Positions 6,860 to 15,070 are shown, counted from the first letter of the stretch. The stretch: DNA of 25,771 nucleotides from JAJDAN01 sp046583095 (GCA_046583095.1 JAYGDB010000065.1:1-25771); one strand, 5' to 3'. The notes: generated from the letters alone by a model not told the origin. Numbers and translations are program-made.

Positions 6860-9825
6860 CCGTGATGCCTCTCTTCATCACGCTTCACTTGCGCCAGATA
6901 GGTGATCGCGGGGCGCGTGTTCAGAACCTGCAGCGAGTGGTAACCCCGGCCCGTGTCCTGTGATTTTTCGATCATCTGGCTGTTCGGATCCCTGGAGTTT
7001 CCGAACGTGATCGCGCTCGTCGGACAGGCCTGCTGGCAGGCGGTCCGTACCTCGCCGTCGGCGATAGGCCGATCCTCGTCCTTGGCGGTCTGTCCTGCCT
7101 CCTCGATACGCTGGATGCAGAAGGTGCACTTCTCCATCACGCCCTGGCCACGGACGGTGACATCCGGGTTCAGCATCAAGCCGAGCAGGCCCGGCCAGTT
7201 CTCCCGGCTGTAGTCGAAGTAATTGAAGCGCCGAACCTTGTAGGTGCAGTTGTTCGCGCAATACCGCGTCCCCACGCAGCGGTTGTAGACCATGCCGTTG
7301 AGGCCGTCCGGCGTGTGGTAGGTGGCGATCACCGGGCACACCGACTCGCAGGGCGCCGCGCCGCATTGCTGGCAGAGCATCGGAGCCTGTCGGACGTCTA
7401 CCTCTCCGTACTCTTCCCGATCCGGGTGAGGCCGACGCTCGTGACCGCCGCTGCGATCGCCTTCGCCGATGTAGCGCTCGATCCGAATCCAGCTCATCTC
7501 GCGGTGGCGCGTCGCACCGTCCTGGCCAACGACGGGGATGTTGTTCTCGACGTAGCAGGCCGCCACGCAGGCCGAGCAGCCGGTGCAGCGATCGTTGTCG
7601 ATGGTCATCGCCCAGCGGTAATCGCTGTCGGGAGCCGCGTCGTTCTGCATGTCGTACTCGAAGGGCGGGCCCTCGTGGTGAGCGCCGCCGCCCGCGGCGG
7701 CATCGCCGTGAGCCAGCGAAGCCAGCGAGACCTCCGGGACCAGCCCGCGACCCCGCTGGTTGTCGGTCCACTGCGAGAGGGGAATCCGGCTGAAGGCACC
7801 CGTCTTCGACAGCTTCGCCGGCGTACCGGTGAAGGTACGCGCACCGGACGCGTCCGGAGTCGCCGGCAGAACCGACAGGATGTTCACGCCGCGGGCGACC
7901 CCCGGAGCGCCGTCGTTGGTCATCGACGCGTAGTGGCCCTCGGTGTGTCCCTGTCCGATCGCCACGGCGACGACGTCGTCCCGCACGCCACCACGCGGGT
8001 AGGCGGGGAGCTCGACCGAGCCGATGCTCGTCTCGACCTTCACGACATCGCCGAATCCAACCCCGAGGTGCTCGGCCGTGGCCTTGCTGATCTCGGCCCA
8101 CGAGACCCAGCTCGCCTTGGTGACGGGATCCGGAATCTCCTGCATCCAGGGCAGTGCCGCACCGCTTCCGTCAGCCAGGAACGAATGTGCGTAAGCCACG
8201 AGAGCGAAATCGCCCTCGCCTGCGAGCCTTCCCGCACTCGCGTCGATCTGGGACGCGCCCTCGGCCACGCTGGCGCCCGTCGTTGGCGTCGCCGAGAAGC
8301 GGCCACCGCGGTCGACGGCCTCGCGCCAACCCGAACCCCAGTTGGCCTTCACGATGCCGTGGGTGTCACCCATGGGCAGTCCCGAGGCACCGGCTGCGGC
8401 GCCCACGGACAGGAGCGTGTCGCCGAGGGCCTTCCCGTCCTGCAGCGGCCGCACGGTGGGCTGCTGGATGGAGCGGACACCCTTGCGCGGCTCGGCGTCC
8501 CCCCAGCTCTCGAGGGGTGTGAGATCGGGCAAGACGAGGTCGGCCCGGGCGGCGGTCTCGTCGATCATCGATGCGAACGAGACGACGAACCCGACCTTCC
8601 GGAGGGCCTCTTCGAAGCCGAGGCCGCCCGGCATCGAGTAGACGGGATTCGAGTCGTGCACCAACAACACGTCGACGTTTCCGGCCTTCATCTCGTCGGT
8701 GAGTTGCTTCAGGGTGGCGAGGTCGGCCGCGGCTGGGGTGGTCTCTTCCTCGGGAAGCACCACCGCGCTGCCGACGGCTCCGAGCGCGGCGTTGAGGACG
8801 AGCACCGCCGCAGCAGCCGTCGTCGCCTCAGGGCCGCTGGCTCCAACGCCCGGCGGCAACGCCACGGCGTGCTTCGAGGCCAGCACGCGCTCGGCAAGGC
8901 CATCCAGTGCGCCCGGTTCGAGACCCGCCGCCGATGCATCGGCGCCGGCCAGGGCCGACGCCAGGCTCGGATCTTTCCCGCCCTTCGCGTCGTAGACCGC
9001 CTTTGCCAGCGCCAGCGACAGCGCCACCACCGCCTCGCTACCCGCCTTGGCAGGCAGCCACTGGTCGGCGTTCGATGCGGTCATGGAAAGGCGCGGACCG
9101 ATCGAAACCAGCCGGGCACCGCCGTCCGGGTGCTTCTTCAGGTCCCGTGCTTCGGCGAACTGACGCGTAGTCTCGAGCGAGAAGAGACCCCCGTCGAGGA
9201 AGTCAGAGCCGAAATCGAGGATCAGGTCGGCCCCGGAGACATCGAAGATCGGCAGTACCGCCCGGCCGAAGACCTGCGCGGTCGCTGCACGGAGCGCGTC
9301 GTGGGCGAAGGGCTCGTAGATCACGCGTCCCGCTGCACCCATGCCAGCAACGAACGAATCGATGATGCCGTTCACGCTCGGACCCCGGTCGGCGCCCAGC
9401 ACCCATGTCTTTGCAGCACCGGTCCGCAGCTTCGAGACGAGCTGAGCCTCGGCCTCGACCCACGTGACGGGGGTATGCTTGCCATCGGGGCCCATCGCCA
9501 TCGGGCCGGCGAAGCGATCCGGATGGTAGGTGCGTCCGATGCCCGCCTGACCTCGGGCGCACAGCTTGCCCTGGTTGATGGGGTGGTGGGGGTTGCCCTC
9601 GAGCTTCACCGGGCGCCCTTCGCGGGTCCTCACGTGGAGACCGCAGCTGGCCGGGCACTCTCGACAGGTCGATGCGTAGTTCACGGCGATGCCCGGCGTG
9701 ATCGTCTCGGGCTGGATCACGTAGGGGACCAGCTTCTCGATCGGATCCGAGCAGGCGCTCGCCGCAGCGGCTCCGGCGCCGAGCCCCGCAAGTCTCAGGA
9801 AATCGCGGCGATCTAACTCAGGCAT
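6856..9825 (-). CDS. actB: alternative complex III subunit ActB (molybdopterin-like domain fused to a four-cluster iron-sulfur domain)
   Basis: The protein has 989 residues. A twin-arginine signal (DRRDFLRLAG, 5-14) leads into an Ala-rich stretch and Cys25, so export is by Tat and lipidation is possible. Residues about 45-690 resemble the large subunit of molybdopterin oxidoreductases; in ACIII this domain carries no Mo cofactor. Cys54, 57, 61 and 89 form a CxxCxxxC...C pattern like the N-terminal [4Fe-4S] site of those enzymes. The C-terminal ferredoxin-type domain has 15 cysteines (747, 750, 753, 757, 818, 821, 826, 830, 850, 856, 860, 900, 903, 930, 934), which fits three [4Fe-4S] and one [3Fe-4S] clusters. 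These pass electrons from quinol at ActC to the haems of ActA. The gene starts 45 nt after actA. Confidence 0.95.
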   Translation of the reverse strand: MPELDRRDFLRLAGLGAGAAAASACSDPIEKLVPYVIQPETITPGIAVNYASTCRECPASCGLHVRTREGRPVKLEGNPHHPINQGKLCARGQAGIGRTYHPDRFAGPMAMGPDGKHTPVTWVEAEAQLVSKLRTGAAKTWVLGADRGPSVNGIIDSFVAGMGAAGRVIYEPFAHDALRAATAQVFGRAVLPIFDVSGADLILDFGSDFLDGGLFSLETTRQFAEARDLKKHPDGGARLVSIGPRLSMTASNADQWLPAKAGSEAVVALSLALAKAVYDAKGGKDPSLASALAGADASAAGLEPGALDGLAERVLASKHAVALPPGVGASGPEATTAAAAVLVLNAALGAVGSAVVLPEEETTPAAADLATLKQLTDEMKAGNVDVLLVHDSNPVYSMPGGLGFEEALRKVGFVVSFASMIDETAARADLVLPDLTPLESWGDAEPRKGVRSIQQPTVRPLQDGKALGDTLLSVGAAAGASGLPMGDTHGIVKANWGSGWREAVDRGGRFSATPTTGASVAEGASQIDASAGRLAGEGDFALVAYAHSFLADGSGAALPWMQEIPDPVTKASWVSWAEISKATAEHLGVGFGDVVKVETSIGSVELPAYPRGGVRDDVVAVAIGQGHTEGHYASMTNDGAPGVARGVNILSVLPATPDASGARTFTGTPAKLSKTGAFSRIPLSQWTDNQRGRGLVPEVSLASLAHGDAAAGGGAHHEGPPFEYDMQNDAAPDSDYRWAMTIDNDRCTGCSACVAACYVENNIPVVGQDGATRHREMSWIRIERYIGEGDRSGGHERRPHPDREEYGEVDVRQAPMLCQQCGAAPCESVCPVIATYHTPDGLNGMVYNRCVGTRYCANNCTYKVRRFNYFDYSRENWPGLLGLMLNPDVTVRGQGVMEKCTFCIQRIEEAGQTAKDEDRPIADGEVRTACQQACPTSAITFGNSRDPNSQMIEKSQDTGRGYHSLQVLNTRPAITYLAQVKRDEERHHG

Positions 9826-9870
9826 CAGTGCGTCCCACCTGGAGGCGTTCGAAAAGACGAAGAGATTCCA

Positions 9871-10602
9871 TCACATGTGACATTTCATGCAGTCCGTCGT
9901 CGCTTGATGCTCTTCTTTTCGGTGACACTGGATGCACCAGCCCATCTCGAGGGTCTTGGCGGGCACGAAGTACTTCCAAGTGGTGTCCGGCTGGACGCGC
10001 ACGCGGTCCATCGTCTCGACCGGGCCGTGGCACTGCTGGCACTCGAGACCGAACTGGATGTGGCGATTGTGGCGAAACTTCACGTGCTCGGGCAGGCGAT
10101 ACACCTGGTTCCACTCGATCGGCTTCTTCTCTGCCCAGTGCTGCTTGAGGATCTTGATCCCCTCCATCTGGTCGTACTCGGCGGGGAACTGGGCGTGGCA
10201 GCCCATGCAGACCTCTACCGAGGGAACTCCCGCCGCGCGCGAGACATCGGTGCCCGAGTGGCAGTACTGGCAGTCCATTTCGAGGTAGCCGGCGTGGTGC
10301 TTGTGACTGAAGGGGATCGGCTGCCGGGGGCCCTCGTTGTTCTCGTTCCAGGCCTCGTCGTGAGCCCGACAGGCCGCCAGAGTGGGGTGCGACTTGTCGT
10401 GCTCGGGTGGGATCTCGATCTCGATCCGCGGATTGCGGGCCCTCTTGGCCTTCAGCTCCTGGGCCTCGCAGACGCTGCCGGCAACGAGCACGTCCTGCGC
10501 CGAGGAGCGGTCCGACAGGACAAAGGTGCTTGCGATCGCAGCGAGCGACGCGCAGCCGAGCGTGACGAGCCACTGCCGACGCGTCCTGGAGATCAGGCTC
10601 AT
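9871..10602 (-). CDS. actA: alternative complex III subunit ActA (pentahaem cytochrome c)
   Basis: The protein has 243 residues and is the first gene of the ACIII operon. Arg-rich residues 6-9 and a hydrophobic segment (12-29) form a membrane anchor or signal. Five CxxCH haem sites are present at 111-115, 132-136, 188-192, 223-227 and 238-242, the last almost at the C-terminus. Extra histidines (for example HKHH at 100-103 and HNRH at 178-181) can supply distal ligands. Five haems match the known ActA subunit, which takes electrons from ActB. The start is ATG at 10602, preceded by a GAGG Shine-Dalgarno about 7 nt upstream. A longer frame reaching 10800 overlaps the divergent gene and lacks a signal at its front. 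Confidence 0.95.
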   Translation of the reverse strand: MSLISRTRRQWLVTLGCASLAAIASTFVLSDRSSAQDVLVAGSVCEAQELKAKRARNPRIEIEIPPEHDKSHPTLAACRAHDEAWNENNEGPRQPIPFSHKHHAGYLEMDCQYCHSGTDVSRAAGVPSVEVCMGCHAQFPAEYDQMEGIKILKQHWAEKKPIEWNQVYRLPEHVKFRHNRHIQFGLECQQCHGPVETMDRVRVQPDTTWKYFVPAKTLEMGWCIQCHRKEEHQATTDCMKCHM

Positions 10603-10641
10603 TGCGGTCCTCGGGAGGGCGGAAATGCGGAGAACTGCAGG

Positions 10642-10670
10642 AGTATCGGGGTGCCCTGATGGGCGTCCAA
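10642..10670 (-). promoter_or_regulatory. candidate promoter of the ACIII operon
   Basis: On the minus strand TTGGAC (10665-10670) and GATACT (10642-10647) are separated by exactly 17 nt. They match the -35 and -10 consensus at three and four of six positions. The inferred transcription start near 10635 leaves a leader of about 33 nt containing the actA Shine-Dalgarno. Matches this loose also arise by chance. Confidence 0.35.
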
Positions 10671-10676
10671 CGCATC

Positions 10677-10694
10677 GGATCGTTGCACCGATCC
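10677..10694. promoter_or_regulatory. inverted repeat GGATCG-N6-CGATCC, possible operator
   Basis: Two perfect 6-bp half sites are separated by 6 bp. They sit 6 bp upstream of the candidate actA -35 and about 38 bp before the -10 of the divergent Trm112-like gene. The dyad geometry and position suit a dimeric regulator acting on the ACIII promoter. No specific regulator can be named. Confidence 0.3.
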
Positions 10695-10731
10695 ACCGAC
10701 GGCCGCGTGAGAAATCGCCTCTTACAGCTGG

Positions 10732-10737
10732 TAGAAT
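10732..10737 (+). promoter_or_regulatory. -10 element TAGAAT of the Trm112-like gene
   Basis: TAGAAT matches the -10 consensus at five of six positions and ends 9 nt before the ATG at 10747. Transcription would start at about 10744-10747, giving a leaderless or nearly leaderless mRNA. No Shine-Dalgarno is present, which agrees with this. Confidence 0.4.
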
Positions 10738-10746
10738 AGACCCGAG

Positions 10747-10998
10747 ATGCCTGTCAGTCCTGAACTCCTCGAAATCCTCGTCTGCCCCGAGAGCCGCCAA
10801 CCCGTCGCGGTGGCTCCCAAAGACCTGCTTGCGCGACTCAACGGTGAGATCGAATCCGGCAGCCTTCGCAACCGCGGAGGCGAACCGGTCACGACCCCGA
10901 TCGGCGAAGGCCTCCTCCGGGAAGACGGCAAGATCCTCTACATCGTCGATGACGGCATCCCGGTGATGCTGATCGAAGAATCCATCGAGCTCGGCTAG
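10747..10998 (+). CDS. Trm112-like / UPF0434 family small protein
   Basis: The protein has 83 residues. The start LLEILVCPESRQPV and the end ILYIVDDGIPVML match the two conserved blocks of the Trm112-like family, where Trm112 proteins activate methyltransferases. Family members usually have a CPxC zinc-binding pair and are about 60 residues long. Here only Cys13 remains, and residues 20-60 form an enlarged middle region, so zinc binding is doubtful. The bacterial partner is unknown. The gene is divergent from actA and convergent with the PAC2 gene. Confidence 0.75.
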   Translation: MPVSPELLEILVCPESRQPVAVAPKDLLARLNGEIESGSLRNRGGEPVTTPIGEGLLREDGKILYIVDDGIPVMLIEESIELG

Positions 10999-11014
10999 CG
11001 ACCCAACCCGAGAA

Positions 11015-11053
11015 GCGAGTCCGGCGCCGCTGCAAGCGAACCTTCAGACTCGC
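11015..11053. terminator. inverted repeat between convergent genes
   Basis: GCGAGTC (11015-11021) and GACTCGC (11047-11053) are exact complements. They flank a 25-nt loop that itself contains the palindrome GGCGCC. The repeat lies between the stop of the Trm112-like gene and the stop of the PAC2 gene, where a two-way terminator would be expected. No T tract is present on either strand. Confidence 0.25.
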
Positions 11054-11056
11054 CAG

Positions 11057-11851
11057 CTAGTTCGCGAATTCTTTCCGCTTGAGCTGCCGCACGTACTCCG
11101 AGAGCTCGGTATCCGACCCGACCAGCTTGCTGATTCGCTCTTCGAATTCGGCGGCGTGCTTTCGCAGCGGCTCTTCATCGACCGGGAAGCCCAGGAGTTG
11201 GACGAGCTTCTGGACCAGGGCGAGCGCACCGCGGGGATTGGGCGAGATGTTGATGTAGTGCGGGAGTCCGGCCCACAGGCTCACAACCGGGAACCCCGCT
11301 TCCTCCAAGCGACTCGCGAGCACCCCGACGATCCCCGTCGGGCCCTGATAGTCCGAAGACGCAACGCCCAGCAGTTCGAAGGCGTCGATGTCGGTCGCGA
11401 AGCCCGTCACCTGAACCGGCTGGGAGTAGACGACGTCGGCCTGGTAGGCACCGAGTAGATAGACACGCCCGACCGCCTGGCGACGCGCGAGTTCGATCAC
11501 GCTATCGCAGTAGCTCCGCCAGCGAAGATGCGGCTCGATCCCGATCCCCGTGATGATCTCGCGTCCGTCCTGAACGGTGCCGTACCGAAATTCGGTGTTG
11601 GGCCACACGATGACGCGCTCTGCTCCCTTCCCCTCTCGATTCGGACGCTGGACGACGTCCGGCCGCCGCACCGTGAAGTCGAAGAAGTCCTCGCACTCGA
11701 TCTCGGCCAGGGGAACCGACTGGATGCCCTGGTCGAGGTAGCGAACGGCGGCGGTCGATGCGTCGCCCGCATCGTTCCACCCGGCGAACGCGAGGATCAT
11801 CGCTGGGTTTCGGAGAACCGGTTCGACGTGTAAGCGCAACGGGCCGGGCAC
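11057..11851 (-). CDS. PAC2 family protein
   Basis: The protein has 264 residues. The front block LAFAGWNDAGDAST (20-33) and the later GAYQADVVYS and SLWAGLPHYI segments are typical of the PAC2 family, named after a eukaryotic proteasome-assembly chaperone. Bacterial members have no settled function, though in actinobacteria they are found near proteasome or tRNA-related genes. The start is GTG at 11851; later starts would cut into the first conserved strand. The gene lies 61 bp after the response regulator stop on the same strand and could be read as the third gene of that operon. No proteasome gene is visible nearby. Confidence 0.88.
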   Translation of the reverse strand: MPGPLRLHVEPVLRNPAMILAFAGWNDAGDASTAAVRYLDQGIQSVPLAEIECEDFFDFTVRRPDVVQRPNREGKGAERVIVWPNTEFRYGTVQDGREIITGIGIEPHLRWRSYCDSVIELARRQAVGRVYLLGAYQADVVYSQPVQVTGFATDIDAFELLGVASSDYQGPTGIVGVLASRLEEAGFPVVSLWAGLPHYINISPNPRGALALVQKLVQLLGFPVDEEPLRKHAAEFEERISKLVGSDTELSEYVRQLKRKEFAN

Positions 11852-11912
11852 CTACGAAGGGTGACACGATCCGTACCAACTCGACAAGTGCCTTCGGGCC
11901 CTCGAGAACGAT

Positions 11913-12614
11913 TCAGCTCGTGAAGCGATAGCCGTGGCCGCGAACGGACACGATGTGACGAGGTCGCGACGGGTCGGGCTCGATGTAGCGGCGGAGACGC
12001 ACGACGAAGCTATCGATGACGCGCGTCTGGGTATCGGGGCGGAGCCCCCAGACCTCTTCGAGCAGGTCGCCGCGTTCGACGGCCTCGCCCTCGCGAGACA
12101 CGAGCGCGCGCAACAGCCCCATCTCCCGGGTGGTCAATGACACGTTACCGCGTGGCGTCTCGATCTCGAAGCGATCGAAGTGCACGATGACGTCCCCGAA
12201 GCGGAACTCACGCGGCGCCTCGTGTTCCTGGGCGCCGTCCCAGCGCCGTCGCCGTAGCAGGCCCTTGATCCGGGCAAGCAGTTCACCGAGTTGGAAGGGC
12301 TTGGTGAGGTAGTCGTCGGCACCCTCCTCCAGGCCACGAACGACGTCACTCGAGTCCTCCTTGGCCGTCAGGATCAGGATGGCGACGTAGTTTCCGGCGG
12401 CGCGGGTGCGGCGAGCCACCTCGAAACCACTCATCTCGGGCAGCATCAGGTCCAGGATCACGAGGTCGAAGCGCTGATCGGGGTCGGTGAGTCGATCCAC
12501 GGCCTGGCGTCCGTCGGCAGCCACGTCGACCTGGTAGCCCTCCGCCTCCAGGTTGAAGCGCAGCCCCTCGGCGATATGCCCGTCGTCCTCAACGACGAGG
12601 ATGCGAGCGTTCAT
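11913..12614 (-). CDS. OmpR/PhoB-family response regulator
   Basis: The protein has 233 residues. The receiver domain (1-118) has the acidic pair Asp10/Asp11, phospho-acceptor Asp55 (VILDLMLP), Thr83 and Lys105 (LTKPF). A winged-helix DNA-binding domain covers about 135-232, with RVIDSFVVRLRRYIEPD as the recognition region and RGHGYRF at the end. It is a complete transcription regulator. It begins 24 nt after the histidine kinase stop, so the two form one operon. The adjacent divergent DUF1329 gene, and possibly DUF1302, are the most obvious targets. Confidence 0.95.
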   Translation of the reverse strand: MNARILVVEDDGHIAEGLRFNLEAEGYQVDVAADGRQAVDRLTDPDQRFDLVILDLMLPEMSGFEVARRTRAAGNYVAILILTAKEDSSDVVRGLEEGADDYLTKPFQLGELLARIKGLLRRRRWDGAQEHEAPREFRFGDVIVHFDRFEIETPRGNVSLTTREMGLLRALVSREGEAVERGDLLEEVWGLRPDTQTRVIDSFVVRLRRYIEPDPSRPRHIVSVRGHGYRFTS

Positions 12615-12638
12615 CCGCCCTCCAACCCCCGCGACCGC

Positions 12639-13565
12639 TCAGCCCCCATCGGGGGCAGCTCTCAGGGTGACCACGAAGCGGCTCCCGCGACCCGACCCCT
12701 CGCTGCTGGCGACGACACGCCCACCGTGGCGTCGAACGAGGTTTCGTACGACGAAGAGGCCGAGACCGAGCCCCGCCGCCTTCCGCTGTACGTCTCGCCC
12801 CACCCGATAGAAGCGCTGGAAGATCTTGCGCAGTTCGCCATGCGGGATGCCGATGCCGCGATCGGCGATCGCAACCTGGACGCGCCCCTCGCGCGCCTCC
12901 GAGACCTCGACGCGAACATCCACGGGCGCGTCCGAGTACTTGACCGCGTTTTCGAGCAGATTCGCAAACACCATCATCAGCTCGCCGGGATCTCCCCGCA
13001 CCTGGCTCTCGCGCTCCGCCTCGAGGCGCACCGCCTCGGCGGGAAGCCGGTGGCGTTGCAGGACGTCGCGGATGCACTGGCGAATCACCGAGAGCAGATC
13101 GACGCATCCCTCGAGAACCACGCGCCGGATCTCCTCGGCGCGCGCAGCTGCCAGCACCTGCTCGACCGTTGCATCGAGCCGGTCCAGGTCTTCTCGCATA
13201 CGCCCGAGGAACTCGGCCCGTTGTACGGGATCGGGATCGTGGCGACACAGGGTGTCGAGGTAGAGCCGGAACGACGCCAGGGGCGTCTTCATCTCGTGGG
13301 TCACAGCGTCGAGGAAGGCATGCTGGCGTTGGTTGAGTCGCATCTCGCGAATCAGCCACAGGCACATCCACACGAGCCCGATCATCACGACGAGGAAGAA
13401 GAGCGAGCCCAGCACCAGCAGCAGCCAGTCGCTCGCGCGGAACGCAGGCGTCGCGTCGGGACGATCGGTCCATACGAGCACCTGCCAACCCACGGCCAAG
13501 GTCAGCAGCAACACGATCAGCACGATGCCAATCGTCAGCGGCGTAACCGTGGAACGGTTCGACAT
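12639..13565 (-). CDS. sensor histidine kinase with minimal sensor region
   Basis: The protein has 308 residues. Two transmembrane helices (about 8-32 and 47-71) flank an external loop of only about 14 residues. There is no HAMP or PAS domain before the dimerisation helix with phospho-acceptor His90 (VTHEMKTPL). The ATPase domain carries the N box (Asn206, FANLLENAVKYS), G1 (DRGIG, 235-239), the F box (FQRFYR) and G2 (GLGLGL, 265-270). The tiny external loop means the signal is probably sensed within the membrane or through a partner protein. The start is ATG at 13565. It has no Shine-Dalgarno but a TATACT -10-like element lies 12 nt upstream. A longer frame would run into the divergent DUF1329 gene. 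Confidence 0.94.
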   Translation of the reverse strand: MSNRSTVTPLTIGIVLIVLLLTLAVGWQVLVWTDRPDATPAFRASDWLLLVLGSLFFLVVMIGLVWMCLWLIREMRLNQRQHAFLDAVTHEMKTPLASFRLYLDTLCRHDPDPVQRAEFLGRMREDLDRLDATVEQVLAAARAEEIRRVVLEGCVDLLSVIRQCIRDVLQRHRLPAEAVRLEAERESQVRGDPGELMMVFANLLENAVKYSDAPVDVRVEVSEAREGRVQVAIADRGIGIPHGELRKIFQRFYRVGRDVQRKAAGLGLGLFVVRNLVRRHGGRVVASSEGSGRGSRFVVTLRAAPDGG

Positions 13566-13576
13566 TGGATCTAGAG

Positions 13577-13583
13577 TAGTATA
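13577..13583. promoter_or_regulatory. overlapping divergent -10 elements around GTATAC
   Basis: The palindrome GTATAC (13579-13584) is shared by TAGTAT (13577-13582) on the plus strand, facing DUF1329, and TATACT on the minus strand (13578-13583), facing the histidine kinase. The latter matches the -10 consensus at five of six positions. Only 43 bp separate the two start codons, so two polymerases could not occupy the site together. No good -35 is visible for either direction, which would suit activator-dependent promoters. Confidence 0.35.
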
Positions 13584-13608
13584 CGCGGCCACTCGAAAGG
13601 GGGTTTTC

Positions 13609-15066
13609 GTGCTCAGGCTCCTCTGCACCCTGTGTCTCGCACTGGTTCTCGCGAGCGCCCGGACGATCTCGGCTGCACCTCCGGCGCAGGGCGAGTGCCC
13701 GTCGGTCGTCGGCGCTCCCGTGCTCGAAGACGGGAAGGGCATGGTCGACGCGCCGCCGGTGCTCCTGAAGGAGGGCATGGTGATCGAGGCCGATCAGCTG
13801 CTGATGCTCCGCCGGCTGCTACCCGCGGTGATCTGGCAGCACCGCGAAGTGTTCTTCTACGAAGGAATGCGGATGCAGATCGGAGCTTGTCACTACCGCT
13901 ACCCCGCCTTTAGCCCGTACCGGGCCGCCACCGAGAAATTCCGGGCGCAGGCCCGGCTCGACGACAAGAACAATCTCGAGAATTACACGGCGGGCATCCC
14001 CTTCCCGCCGGACTCGATCGACTCCGAGAAGGACGACATGGCCGCCGGCAAGTGGGCCTGGAATCTCGAGCAGCGTCACCGGGGGGCCGGTTTCCGCGGG
14101 AGCTTCCGGATCACCGAAATCCCGTCGCGGATCGGTGGAATCCTGACTTACGAGGGCGAGTTCTTCCTGGTCAGAACGGGTCACCGGGCGGACCTCTCCG
14201 AGCAGGGGTACCGGACCGACGGCGCCAGCGACATGGTGTGGGCCGCCGGAGGAAAGTTCGATCGCCCCTACGACGCCCGTCATCTCGCCTGGCGACAGTT
14301 CCGAACCCGGAAGTCCCAGGAGGACTACGACAAGCCCGACAACATGTTCGTCTACGTGCCGGAGATGCGAAAGCAACGCCGGGCGGCGACGACCTGGGTC
14401 GACGGGCTCTATGTCCCGACCTACACCGCAGGCGGCCAGGGAGCCGGCGGAGGGATGCTCTACGGGGACGGCAGTTCCGGCAGCGGGACGATCGCACCCA
14501 CGGCGGGCCTCAACATCGCGATGAGCGAGCACAAGGACCACGGCTTTACCGGGATCTCGCTTCGCCCGAACGCCTACGTCTGGCGCTACCTCGGCGAGCA
14601 AGCTGTCTTGGCACCTTTGAACGCGTCACGCACAGCCTATCCGAGGGACCCGAAGCGCAACTTTGGCTTCAGTGGCCTCTCGGTTGCAAGCGACCGCTGG
14701 GATGTGCGCTGGGCGGTGGTCATCGAAGGAGCGCTTCGGATCGGCAGTTCTGACGTCCGCAGCGTGGAGATCTGGATCGACTACCAGACCCAGCAGCCGC
14801 TCTACTGGATCACGCGAACGGGCCGCCGACGCCTGCTCGACATCGGAATCCTGGTCCACCGCTTCAGTGGGGACATCGCGCACTACCCCGAGTGGCCGGG
14901 CGGCTTCCCCGCCAACGTCTTCGAGCCGGTCGGCGCCAGCTTCTACAGCGCCATCTCCGGAGGCGGTGGCTGGCGCCGCGAGTCCTACGATCTGCTCTCC
15001 ACGCCCTTCGGAGCGTCCGAGAGAAGAGTCATGACCTCGGCGGACAATCTCGGAAAGGGACGTTGA
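13609..15066 (+). CDS. DUF1329 domain protein (periplasmic, LolB-like fold family)
   Basis: The protein has 485 residues. A cleavable signal peptide (1 to about 23, LRLLCTLCLALVLAS) sends it to the periplasm. The remainder follows the DUF1329 pattern: a repeated NAYVWRYLGEQ-like and RLLDIGILVHRFSGD region, a WDVRWAVVIEG strand near 365, and tyrosine/tryptophan-rich beta strands. DUF1329 proteins are predicted to fold like lipid-binding LolB/LolA and are often coded beside DUF1302 outer-membrane proteins and RND pumps. The start is GTG at 13609 with a strong AAAGGGGG ribosome site 5-6 nt upstream; the frame upstream of this is only antisense to the kinase gene. The gene converges on the DUF1302 gene with a 4-bp gap. 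The substrate is unknown. Confidence 0.88.
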   Translation: MLRLLCTLCLALVLASARTISAAPPAQGECPSVVGAPVLEDGKGMVDAPPVLLKEGMVIEADQLLMLRRLLPAVIWQHREVFFYEGMRMQIGACHYRYPAFSPYRAATEKFRAQARLDDKNNLENYTAGIPFPPDSIDSEKDDMAAGKWAWNLEQRHRGAGFRGSFRITEIPSRIGGILTYEGEFFLVRTGHRADLSEQGYRTDGASDMVWAAGGKFDRPYDARHLAWRQFRTRKSQEDYDKPDNMFVYVPEMRKQRRAATTWVDGLYVPTYTAGGQGAGGGMLYGDGSSGSGTIAPTAGLNIAMSEHKDHGFTGISLRPNAYVWRYLGEQAVLAPLNASRTAYPRDPKRNFGFSGLSVASDRWDVRWAVVIEGALRIGSSDVRSVEIWIDYQTQQPLYWITRTGRRRLLDIGILVHRFSGDIAHYPEWPGGFPANVFEPVGASFYSAISGGGGWRRESYDLLSTPFGASERRVMTSADNLGKGR

Positions 15067-15070
15067 GCGG

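Noticed and set aside
7315..9816. 833-codon open frame on the plus strand, antisense to actB
   Set aside because: It is rich in Arg, His and Gly with no recognisable domain or ribosome site. Long antisense frames are expected opposite high-GC genes with strong third-position bias, and actB is certain.
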